From contig NC_023142.1 of assembly GCF_000511385.1 (NCBI RefSeq), positions 4,753 to 68,752 on the forward strand: DNA of 64,000 bases, given 5' to 3'. Below are positions 56,913 through 64,000 of the stretch, piece by piece. The first letter of the stretch is position 1; each line of letters begins with the position of its first letter. Below the pieces are notes generated by a model that made no database searches, was not told the DNA's origin, and was given only the letters and a program-made list of their open reading frames with translations. Source of the DNA: Phaeobacter gallaeciensis DSM 26640 (GTDB lineage Bacteria; Pseudomonadota; Alphaproteobacteria; Rhodobacterales; Rhodobacteraceae). A program made the translations under genes and the position numbers.

Positions 56913-57730
56913 ACAAGGTGACCCATGAAAGCCTCACCCAGGGGCCACCCGCACCGGTCGCGCCGACCTCGGCCTCGATCGGCGCCGCAGCCCTGGCCGC
57001 TCAGGATCAGCGCAAAGCGCAAGCCACCACATCCGGCGAGGCAGCCAAAGCCCGGGAAGACAGCCGTGACGGGGATCAGACACCCGCCGCCGATGCCACA
57101 TCGGACATCCCTATGGAGAGCACCACGACCAGCACCGACACAGACCCGACATCACCCACAACCACATCCAGCCCGGCACGGGACAGCACATCCGGTCCCG
57201 CTACTCTGGCTCCGGCTGATCTCGACCAGCTGGCCGCGCATCTGCGCAGCGGTCCCCAGCCGCTGGGCACCCGCAGCGATCTCATCGAACTGCACAAGCG
57301 GATCACCGGGATGTTTGCCACCCTCAATGAGGGGCTGGGTGAGATGTACACCCAGAAGGCGGAGGCCGACCGCAAGGCGCTGAGCGCCCGTATGGATGCG
57401 CTGGAGGAGGCGGTAAACCGGATGGAAGGCGCGCTGCGCATCGAACTGGAGCCGGTGCTGCGCGACAGCTTTGCCAAAGTGCTGGCCAAGGACACCGCCG
57501 CCCGCCGCCGCAGCCTGAGGCAGCGACTGCAGCGCGGGATCACCAAAGGCGGTGGTCTGGCCCTGATCCTGGCCCTCGGTCTGGCCGCGGGCACGCTCTA
57601 TCACAGCAGAATTGCCACAGCCTCAGGCACCGTCTGGAGCGCGGCTCAAATCCAATGGGCCAGCTTCGTCGCCTTTCTTGAAACCACAACGGCTGATCCA
57701 AGTCAGCCACTGAACAACACATCAGAATAG
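56909..57730 (+). CDS. Single-pass membrane protein with coiled coil, function unknown
   Basis: 273 residues. Residues 1 to about 105 are Thr/Ser/Pro/Ala-rich and probably disordered. Residues about 125-190 form a charged coiled coil (EMYTQKAEADRKALSARMDA then LEEAVNRMEGALRIELEP). A basic stretch (RRRSLRQRLQRGITK) precedes one membrane helix (GGGLALILALGLAAGTLYH) near 212-232, with a short C-terminal tail. The topology is probably N-in. I do not recognise a family. It is translationally coupled to the LuxR-PAS regulator, which suggests that it acts on that regulator or anchors it, for example as a membrane signalling or anti-activator partner. This is inference only. Confidence 0.72.
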   Translation: MNKVTHESLTQGPPAPVAPTSASIGAAALAAQDQRKAQATTSGEAAKAREDSRDGDQTPAADATSDIPMESTTTSTDTDPTSPTTTSSPARDSTSGPATLAPADLDQLAAHLRSGPQPLGTRSDLIELHKRITGMFATLNEGLGEMYTQKAEADRKALSARMDALEEAVNRMEGALRIELEPVLRDSFAKVLAKDTAARRRSLRQRLQRGITKGGGLALILALGLAAGTLYHSRIATASGTVWSAAQIQWASFVAFLETTTADPSQPLNNTSE

Positions 57731-58111
57731 ACTCTAACAAAGGAAAAAGAGTCTCCCTTTTTCGGGGGCGCCATATCTCTTTCAGGCAGGATCTGCTGTC
57801 CCAAACCCCTGCCTTTTACAGAGAGCCGTAGAGATGCCCCGCCTGGCTGCCGACCTGTCCCACAGATCTCGTAGCGGAGCCAACCGGACATCTGACACAG
57901 CGCCCCCGAAAACCGACAATTTGATGAAAATTTGTCCCCATTTGGGGGCATCCGCCCCGCCCGATTTGCGGTGCAATCACCATCAGAGACCCAAGCGGTC
58001 TTGTGTCACTGACCAGGTCCCACACCCAATTTTCCCTGGTCAGATTTCTAAAGGGGGTCGCGTCGGGGGGCGCATCACACTCCCGGTATATTAATTAGGA
58101 GGATGTTTAAG
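57731..58111. other. 381-bp region before the RTX gene, rich in inverted repeats
   Basis: No gene is seen. It contains a GACAA-N12-TTGTC arrangement at about 57915-57936, a CCCC/GGGG hairpin at about 57937-57949, and a perfect 9-bp inverted repeat CTGACCAGG/CCTGGTCAG (58009-58017 and 58035-58043). A low-GC patch and an AGGAGG ribosome site (58097-58102) follow. It is probably the regulated promoter of the RTX gene. Confidence 0.55.
58009..58043. promoter_or_regulatory. Perfect 9-bp inverted repeat, candidate operator
   Basis: CTGACCAGG and CCTGGTCAG are separated by 17 bp. The repeat lies about 70-100 bp before the RTX start codon and downstream of the genes for two LuxR-type regulators. Confidence 0.5.
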
Positions 58112-60430
58112 ATGGGTAGACCAGACGAAGGCTCACCATGGGAAGAGTGCAATCCAGATTGCGAAATCATCTTTGACGAGGACAATAAGTTCAGTCCCAA
58201 CTACAACGATGGCACCACGGAACGTGGCGGCCGCGATGGCAATGTCATCAATCTGAACGACCATGATGCCGGCGACAACGCCGCAGCCGGGGGCGGCAAT
58301 GATGCTGTCTATGGCAACGCGCGCAACAACCGGCTCGATGGTCAGTCCGGTCAGGACTATATCGAAGGCCGCGGCGGCAATGATGCCATCAATGGCGATG
58401 GCGGCAATGACACCCTTTATGGTGGCAATGGCACCCATGCGACCCGCGACGGCAATGACTGGATCGATGGCGGTGATGGCTGCGATTACATTGACGGTGA
58501 AAACGGCAATGACTCGCTGCTCGGCGGCAAGGATCAGGACACCGTCTTTGGCGGCAATGGCAATGACCAGATCTTTGGTGATGATGCCGATGGCGACGAG
58601 AGCAACGGCGACGCCGGCGATTACCTCTATGGCGATCTGGGCGACGACTGCATGGACGGCGAAGGTGGCGATGACTGCATGTGGGGTGACCGCGGCGGTC
58701 GCGCTGGCGAATCCCGCTTTGACGGGGACGACACCATGTATGGCCGTGGCGGCAATGACCGGATGAACGGTCAGGGCGGTGATGACCGTATGGCCGGTGG
58801 TCTTGGTGACGACCTGGTGATCGGTGGTTCCGGCGATGACGAGATGTTCGGTGACGAACGTCAGGCGCAGGGCGACGATCTCGACTTTGGGGCCGACAGC
58901 GGTCCGGTTGGCAAAGGCCCCAATGAAGATGGCCATGACTGCATGCTGGGTGGCGATGGCCATGACACCATGGATGGTCAGGGTGGCCGCGACACCATGT
59001 TCGGCGAGACCGGCGACGATCTGATGCAGGGCGGCCGTGGCCGTGACCTGATGGATGGTGGCGAAGGCCGTGACGACGTCAATGGCGATGCTGGCAAGGA
59101 TACCATCCGCGGCGGCAGCAACAATGACGTGCTCGAAGGCGGTGCCCAGGGCGATTTGATCTTCGGCGACCACGCCCGGGTCAAAGGCTATGATATCGAT
59201 TGGGATTGCTGCGACGACGACGACAAAACGGCCGTTGAATCTCTGCATACCAGCGATGAAACTGACCTGCGTCCCGTTGATTGCCCGGACTGCTACACTC
59301 CGCAGGACGGTGGCGAGGCTGGCAATGACCGCATCCGCGGTGGTTCTGGCCATGACACCATGTACGGCGAAGCCGGCAATGATGTCATCATCGGCGGTCG
59401 TGGCTTCGATGTCGGCTATGGTGGCACCGGACGGGACCGTCTCTATGGCAACCAGGGCAATGATACGCTCTATGGCAACGAAGGCGATGACTGTGTCCAC
59501 GGCAACGTCGGCAATGACCTGCTGTTCGGCAACTCCGGCAATGACACCATCAAAGGTGGCGATGGTCATGACGTGATCCATGGCAACAACCAGGCCGATA
59601 CGCTTTATGGCGATGCCGGTAATGACACCATGTATGGTGAGCATGGCAATGACCTGATGCATGGTGGCACTGGCAATGACGTCATGAGTGGCGGCGACGG
59701 CGAAGACACCGTCAACGGCGATGATGGCGACGACCTGCTGATGGGTGACAAGCGCGCCGATGAGCTGAATGGCGGCAATGGCGATGATGTCCTTCTGGGC
59801 GGCAACGGCAAAGACGACCTGAACGGCGACGCCGGCAACGACTGCCTCTATGGCGAAGTTGGCGACGATGATCTGGACGGTGGCCGTGGCCATGACTTCC
59901 TGGATGGTGGCGAAGGCAACGACACGCTGCATGGCGGGGTCGGCAACTTCAACGACTACCTGAAAGGTGGCGCGGGAGATGACGATCTGACCGGTGGCAA
60001 CGGCAAGGATGTCTTCATCATCGATCTGGAGTGGGATGGCAATTCCTTCAGCTCCGGCGATGGCATCGACTGCATCAATGACTTTGACATTGATGAAGAC
60101 CACGATGTCCTGGCCTTCCGCGTGACCAACGTGGGTGGTGGTGCCGGCACTTCAGACGGGGCTGCGTTCACGGCTCTCGATGGTGTGGCCAGCGTCATGG
60201 ATGATGGCACCGACACCACGATTTCCGTCGGTGGTGCCACCGTGGTCATCAAGGGGCTGACCAATGTCAACGGGTACACCTCTCTGGGACAGGACGCCCT
60301 GCCCTCTGGTGGTGTTGGCATCAATGCGGTCGGCACCGGCGACGCCGGCAGCTACGAGCCGATCCGGGTCGTGGCCAGCGATGACGGCTTTGACGACAGC
60401 TATGACAACATCTGGGGTCATACCATCTGA
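58112..60430 (+). CDS. Cysteine-containing RTX protein, probable substrate of type I system 2
   Basis: 772 residues, made almost entirely of acidic GGxGxD-type nonapeptides from about 65 to 630, interrupted by inserts rich in Asp and Cys ([14 protein letters not shown] and [14 protein letters not shown] at about 365-405). Thirteen Cys residues are counted, beginning with EECNPDC near the N-terminus; this is unusual for RTX proteins, which are nearly always Cys-free. No catalytic domain is seen. The C-terminal 140 or so residues form a [13 protein letters not shown] cap and end [15 protein letters not shown] 58112 is preferred over ATG 58103 because AGGAGG (58097-58102) touches the latter but is 9 nt from the former. 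The ABC/HlyD pair follows 160 bp downstream past a hairpin. Confidence 0.87.
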   Translation: MGRPDEGSPWEECNPDCEIIFDEDNKFSPNYNDGTTERGGRDGNVINLNDHDAGDNAAAGGGNDAVYGNARNNRLDGQSGQDYIEGRGGNDAINGDGGNDTLYGGNGTHATRDGNDWIDGGDGCDYIDGENGNDSLLGGKDQDTVFGGNGNDQIFGDDADGDESNGDAGDYLYGDLGDDCMDGEGGDDCMWGDRGGRAGESRFDGDDTMYGRGGNDRMNGQGGDDRMAGGLGDDLVIGGSGDDEMFGDERQAQGDDLDFGADSGPVGKGPNEDGHDCMLGGDGHDTMDGQGGRDTMFGETGDDLMQGGRGRDLMDGGEGRDDVNGDAGKDTIRGGSNNDVLEGGAQGDLIFGDHARVKGYDIDWDCCDDDDKTAVESLHTSDETDLRPVDCPDCYTPQDGGEAGNDRIRGGSGHDTMYGEAGNDVIIGGRGFDVGYGGTGRDRLYGNQGNDTLYGNEGDDCVHGNVGNDLLFGNSGNDTIKGGDGHDVIHGNNQADTLYGDAGNDTMYGEHGNDLMHGGTGNDVMSGGDGEDTVNGDDGDDLLMGDKRADELNGGNGDDVLLGGNGKDDLNGDAGNDCLYGEVGDDDLDGGRGHDFLDGGEGNDTLHGGVGNFNDYLKGGAGDDDLTGGNGKDVFIIDLEWDGNSFSSGDGIDCINDFDIDEDHDVLAFRVTNVGGGAGTSDGAAFTALDGVASVMDDGTDTTISVGGATVVIKGLTNVNGYTSLGQDALPSGGVGINAVGTGDAGSYEPIRVVASDDGFDDSYDNIWGHTI

Positions 60431-60445
60431 GCCATAAGGAATGAT

Positions 60446-60475
60446 CCTCCCGGGTGGCGGCCGCCATCCGGGGGG
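60446..60475 (+). promoter_or_regulatory. Strong hairpin between RTX and exporter genes (attenuator or mRNA stabiliser)
   Basis: A 10-bp core stem CCCGGGTGGC/GCCATCCGGG with loop GGCC (60449-60472) is extended to 13 bp on both sides. It has no T-run, so it may reduce rather than stop read-through and protect the RTX mRNA end. Confidence 0.6.
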
Positions 60476-60592
60476 GTCTAGCCCTGGTTCAGGACAGCGA
60501 TTTGGTCCCCGGCCAAGGATTGCCACCTTGGACCAGGGCGCTGATCTGCCAGCTTCAGTAACTTCACATCGTGCAACCGGGGGGTCACGGGT

Positions 60593-62362
60593 ATGAAGAC
60601 GAAACGGGTCTTTGACGGACAACGGGGTGTCATCACCTCAATTTTTGTAGCGAGTATCTTTGTTAACCTGCTTGTCCTGACAGCGCCGCTGTACATGTTG
60701 CAATTGTTTGCCCGGGTCATGGCTTCGGGCAGCATGCCAACCTTGATTGCTTTGACCACCGGCGCGGCAATCGCGCTGGTGTTCTTTTTTCTCTTTGATG
60801 TCATTCGCCAGCGGCTTGTCGCCCGCCTCGGCTCGCGGCTGGAAGCCCGGCTGAGCCCGGTTGTGCTTCAGGGCATGATCAGCGGCAACCTGCCTGCGGA
60901 GCTGCGCACCGCAGAGCCGATCCGCGACATTCAGGAATTGCGCGGCTTTGTCACCAACCCGGTGTTCATCGCGCTTCTGGATGCGCCCTGGTCGCTGCTG
61001 TTCATCGCGCTGATCTTTGTGTTCAGCCCGATCCTGGGGCTGGTCTCGGTTGTGGGGTTACTGATCCTGCTGGGACTGGGGGTGATGAGTGAGTTGATGG
61101 GCCGCGCCCCGGGCAAGACCTCCGAAGAGGCCGCCCGTGAAACCAATGCCGCGGTTGAGGAAATGATGGTCAATGCCGAGATCATCCACGCCATGGGCAA
61201 GACCTCTGCCCAGATCGGCCGCTGGCGCGGACGCGCCTTTACCGCCATTCTTTTTGGCACCTTGGTCACCGACCGGGTGGCACTGATGACCTCGCTGGCC
61301 AAGGCCGTGCGCATGGGGCTGCAGATCGCGGTGCTGGGCGTGGGCGTTGTCCTGGTGATCAACAGCCAGCTGACACCGGGTCTGATGATTGCCTCCTCGA
61401 TCCTGCTGGGCCGGGCGGCAGCGCCGGTGGAGCAATCCATCGCCGGCTGGCGCGCCCTGCTGAAGGCGCGCAGCGCCATGGAGCGGCTGAATCTGCTTCT
61501 GGCCCATGTCGAGGACAGCAGCGACCGGATGGAACTGCCCGAACCAAGCGGCCGGCTGTCGGTGGAAAATGCCACCGTGGTGCTGCCGGGGCGGCAAGAT
61601 CCGCTGCTGCTGGATGTCACCCTGTCGCTGCAACCGGGCCATGCGCTGGGGTTGATCGGCCCGTCGGGGGCGGGCAAGACCACGCTGGCCCGCGCGCTGG
61701 TGGGGCTGCAACCGCTGGTGCGGGGGCATGTGCGCATTGATGATGCCGCGCTCACCGACTGGAACCCGGAACAGATCGGACGCCACATCGGGTTTCTGCC
61801 GCAACAGGTGGAATTGTTCCGCGGCACCATTGCCGAAAACATCGCCATGATGGACCCGAGCGCCAAACCCTCGGATGTGGTGGCGGCGGCCAAACTGGCC
61901 CGCGTACATGAGCTGATCCTGGCCCTGCCCGGCGGGTATAACGCCGAGGTCGGCCCGCGCGGCAGCTTCCTCTCCGCCGGTCAGCGGCAGCGGATCGGTC
62001 TGGCCCGCGCCTTCTTTGGGGAGCGCAAGCTGATCGTGCTGGATGAACCCAATGCCAACCTCGATCCCGAAGGCGAAGAGGCGCTGGCCGCCGCCATCGA
62101 GGAGGCCTGCGCCCGTGGCGCCATCGTGGTGGTGGTGACCCATCGGCTCAACCTGTTGCGCAGGGTCAGCCATGCCGCCCTGGTGCAGGAGGGACGCATC
62201 GCCCGCTTTGGCGAGGCGCGCCAGATCATCGAGGCGGCTGCCAAGCCGATCAGCCGACCTGAGGGCGATCCGAAGGTCACCAATTTCACGCCCCGCCGTG
62301 AGGCCCAGTCCGGGACTGACGCCAGTGCCGCGGCCAGTACCACAGAAGGAGCCCAGTCATGA
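60593..62362 (+). CDS. Type I secretion ABC transporter (PrtD family), system 2
   Basis: 589-residue inner-membrane exporter without a peptidase domain. Membrane region with SIFVASIFVNLLVLTAPLYM, LLFIALIFVFSPILGLVSVV and other helices. ATPase: GPSGAGKTT Walker A, LPQQVELFRGTIAENIAMM, signature LSAGQRQRIGLARAF (Ala instead of the usual Gly), and Walker B LIVLDEPNANLD. The C-terminus has a 45-residue Arg/Ser/Ala-rich tail. It lies 162 bp after the RTX gene, and its stop overlaps the HlyD gene start (ATGA). It is only moderately similar to system 1, so this looks like a separate exporter with its own substrate. Confidence 0.93.
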   Translation: MKTKRVFDGQRGVITSIFVASIFVNLLVLTAPLYMLQLFARVMASGSMPTLIALTTGAAIALVFFFLFDVIRQRLVARLGSRLEARLSPVVLQGMISGNLPAELRTAEPIRDIQELRGFVTNPVFIALLDAPWSLLFIALIFVFSPILGLVSVVGLLILLGLGVMSELMGRAPGKTSEEAARETNAAVEEMMVNAEIIHAMGKTSAQIGRWRGRAFTAILFGTLVTDRVALMTSLAKAVRMGLQIAVLGVGVVLVINSQLTPGLMIASSILLGRAAAPVEQSIAGWRALLKARSAMERLNLLLAHVEDSSDRMELPEPSGRLSVENATVVLPGRQDPLLLDVTLSLQPGHALGLIGPSGAGKTTLARALVGLQPLVRGHVRIDDAALTDWNPEQIGRHIGFLPQQVELFRGTIAENIAMMDPSAKPSDVVAAAKLARVHELILALPGGYNAEVGPRGSFLSAGQRQRIGLARAFFGERKLIVLDEPNANLDPEGEEALAAAIEEACARGAIVVVVTHRLNLLRRVSHAALVQEGRIARFGEARQIIEAAAKPISRPEGDPKVTNFTPRREAQSGTDASAAASTTEGAQS

Positions 62363-63762
62363 GCCGCAGCGACAGCAGAGATCTGGTGTCCCGCAAGGAC
62401 AGCGAGATTGACATGAGCCGTGGTTTTCAGGACCTGATGCCTGATGGCTTCACCCTGCCCCGCACCCCACCCACCCGCGTGCGCCAATTGGTGATGTGGA
62501 TGCTGGTCTGCGGCTTTGGCCTGTTTGGCGGTCTGGTGTTCTGGGCCACCAGAGCCGAGCTGACCAGCGCCGTGGTGGCCTCGGGAGAGTTTACCGTGGC
62601 AGGCGATCGGCTCAGTGTGCAGCATCTGGAAGGTGGCATCCTGCGCGAGATCAATGTGGCCGAAGGCGATATGGTTGCCAAAGGCGATGTGATTGCGGTG
62701 CTGGACGGACGCCGGATGCGCGCCAGCCGCGCCATCCTGACCAGCCAGATAGCCAGCCTGCTGGCCCAGCAGGCACGGCTTCAGGCCGAGTTGGCCCAGG
62801 CCGATCAGATCGAGATCCCGGCAGAACTGGACCAGCTGATGGCCGAAGACCCGCAGCTGATCTCCCTGTTTGAGGTGCAGCGCGATGTCTTCACCAGCAA
62901 TCGCGCACTTTACGAAGGGCAGGTACAGATCCTGCGTGACCGGATTTCGCAGCTGGGCAAGCAGCTCAACGGACGACGAGCGCGGATCACCGCAATCGAG
63001 GATCAGCTGACCCTGATCAAGGGCGAAGTCGCCGATCTGCACAAGCTCTATGAAAAAGGCCTGGTGCCCAAAACCCGGCTCAGTGACCGGCAGCTGCAAC
63101 ACACCGGGTTGATGGGCACCTTTGGCGCGCTGGAAAGCGACAGCGAGAACCTTCAGGAGCGCATCGCCGAAACCGAGGAGCGCATCCTGCAGGTGCACCG
63201 CGACACGGTGAACCGGATTTCCAGTGAAACCCAGCTGGTGCAGGAACGCATTCTGGATCTGCGCCAGCGGCTGGATGCGACGGAGGATGTGCTGGAGCGC
63301 CAGACCATCCGCGCACCGCAGGCCGGCCGGGTGGTGGAACTCTCCATCAACACCCTCGGCCAGGTGCTGAACCCCGGCCAGAACGTGCTGGAGCTGGTTC
63401 CTTCGGACAGCGATCTGATTGTCGAAACCCGCGTCTCTCCCACCGACATTGACGAGGTGGTGACCGGCGGGCAGGCCCGGGTGCAGCTCACCGCCTATAG
63501 TTTCCGCTCCACCCCGCCGGTGAAAGGTGAGGTGGTGATGGTGGCCGCTGACAGTATCGCCGATCTCAACAGCGGCATTCCCTATTACCGCGTTCACATC
63601 CGCATTCCGCCCGAAGAACTGGCGGCGCTGCCCAATGTCAAAACCCTGCCCGGCATGCCCGCCCAGGCGATGATCGAGACAGGTCGGCAGACATTGGCGG
63701 ATTACCTGCTCAGCCCGGTGCTGCGCAGCATGTCGAACGCCTTGAGAGAGGGGAATGGCTGA
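62359..63762 (+). CDS. Type I secretion membrane fusion protein (HlyD family), system 2
   Basis: 467-residue periplasmic adaptor. After about 50 cytoplasmic residues comes one membrane helix (LVMWMLVCGFGLFGGLVFWAT). The lipoyl half is GEFTVAGDRLSVQHLEGGIL and its neighbours. Two long helices at about 130-310 form the hairpin (LREINVAEGDMV lies at the lipoyl end). The second half begins QTIRAPQAGRVVELS. The C-terminus YLLSPVLRSMSNALREGNG matches the family end. Coupled to the ABC gene; a terminator follows. No TolC gene is present. Confidence 0.92.
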   Translation: MSRSDSRDLVSRKDSEIDMSRGFQDLMPDGFTLPRTPPTRVRQLVMWMLVCGFGLFGGLVFWATRAELTSAVVASGEFTVAGDRLSVQHLEGGILREINVAEGDMVAKGDVIAVLDGRRMRASRAILTSQIASLLAQQARLQAELAQADQIEIPAELDQLMAEDPQLISLFEVQRDVFTSNRALYEGQVQILRDRISQLGKQLNGRRARITAIEDQLTLIKGEVADLHKLYEKGLVPKTRLSDRQLQHTGLMGTFGALESDSENLQERIAETEERILQVHRDTVNRISSETQLVQERILDLRQRLDATEDVLERQTIRAPQAGRVVELSINTLGQVLNPGQNVLELVPSDSDLIVETRVSPTDIDEVVTGGQARVQLTAYSFRSTPPVKGEVVMVAADSIADLNSGIPYYRVHIRIPPEELAALPNVKTLPGMPAQAMIETGRQTLADYLLSPVLRSMSNALREGNG

Positions 63763-63834
63763 TCAGGGATACGCGGCCGGTAAGACGTCTGGCGTTTCAT
63801 ACCTGGGGGGGGACCTGATCATCCATCCTTTCGT

Positions 63835-63868
63835 CCCGCCTGGCCCCTGGCCGGGCGGGTCTTTATTT
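63835..63868 (+). terminator. Intrinsic terminator of the system 2 operon
   Basis: An 11-bp stem (63835-63845 with 63849-63859, one T-G wobble) and a 3-nt loop are followed by TCTTTATTT, 73 bp after the HlyD stop. Confidence 0.85.
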
Positions 63869-63900
63869 GGGCAACCGGCCTCTGGCCGCCCCTTGAAAAT

Positions 63901-63960
63901 TAGGTCCGGTTCGGACCAAATGTTTCGCATGCGAAACATTTAGACAGTAATGCTGACCTA
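63901..63960. repeat. 60-bp nested-palindrome element, copy 2
   Basis: Same length, orientation and terminal TAGGTC/GACCTA as the copy at 910-969, with 54 of 60 identical bases. The central AAATGTTTCGCATGCGAAACATTT is a perfect 24-bp palindrome. The window ends 40 bp later, so what it controls is not visible; a partition (parS-like) or operator role is inferred. Confidence 0.7.
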
Positions 63961-64000
63961 TATTTGAGGGTAGATGCGGCTCTGACATGGGGCTTCCCCT

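Noticed and set aside
58263..60000. Regular short DNA repeats that could suggest a CRISPR array or satellite
   Set aside because: Periodicity follows 27-bp coding units of RTX nonapeptides with codon variation; there are no unique spacers between identical repeats.
58133..60103. Minus-strand open frame of 656 codons opposite the Cys-containing RTX gene
   Set aside because: Its Val/Ile/Ala repeats are the complement of GGNGAC-type repeats; no ribosome site and no family.

Overview
The window reads as GC-rich (roughly 60-65% by eye) alphaproteobacterial DNA of the Roseobacter group (Rhodobacteraceae; a Phaeobacter-like host is the best guess). The reasons are codon style, frequent ATGA stop/start overlaps, a CtrA-type site, DUF2793 and YjbH-type families, and many RTX proteins. 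Almost every gene serves the cell surface: nucleotide-sugar synthesis, glycan assembly and export, type I secretion, and regulation. There are no ribosomal, tRNA or core metabolic genes and no recognisable replication or transposase gene. Two near-identical 60-bp nested palindromes, one about 0.9 kb from the left edge and one 40 bp from the right edge, suggest that a plasmid partition or control region lies just outside the window. From memory, a roughly 65-kb rhamnose/biofilm replicon of Phaeobacter has a similar gene set; I could not check this.

Layout. (1) 1-12.9 kb: a polysaccharide locus. It holds UDP-glucose dehydrogenase (cut by the window edge just before its catalytic Cys), a UDP-glucuronate 4-epimerase, two galactofuranosyltransferase-like GT2 enzymes, a KpsM/KpsE/KpsT-type exporter, UDP-galactopyranose mutase, a GT4 and two sulfotransferase-like proteins. 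(2) 12.9-20 kb: an RTX protein, a lone sulfotransferase, and an ABC/HlyD type I secretion pair. (3) 20.2-23.8 kb: the GDP-fucose pathway (gmd, fcl, manC). (4) 23.8-29.1 kb: a DUF2793/peptidase-G2 protein, a propeller-RTX protein and a serralysin-type metalloprotease. (5) 29.3-33 kb: the dTDP-rhamnose operon rmlC-B-(pseudogene)-D-A, followed by a CatB-like acetyltransferase. (6) 34.1-43 kb: an OPX lipoprotein, a sugar epimerase, a PglC-type phosphoglycosyl transferase, a CapD/PglF-type dehydratase, and YjbH, YjbF and YjbE-like proteins. (7) 43-45.3 kb: a polar amino acid ABC importer. (8) 45.5-53.8 kb: a one-module NRPS (C-A-T-TE), a pyruvyl transferase fused to a hydrolase-like domain, and a GT4. 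(9) 54-63.8 kb: two LuxR-type regulators, a coiled-coil membrane protein, a cysteine-containing RTX protein, and a second ABC/HlyD pair.

Taken together, the window supplies UDP-GlcA/GalA, UDP-Galf, GDP-fucose and dTDP-rhamnose. It has at least two glycan routes: ABC-exported with KpsMTE plus an OPX protein, and a PglC/CapD/Yjb route. It adds sulfate, acetyl, pyruvyl and possibly aminoacyl decorations, and it secretes several RTX proteins that could sit in the same matrix. No TolC homologue, KpsC/KpsS, Wzx/Wzy or phosphopantetheinyl transferase is present, so these must come from elsewhere in the genome. The least familiar parts are the NRPS/pyruvyl-transferase block and the Cys-containing RTX system with its two regulators.
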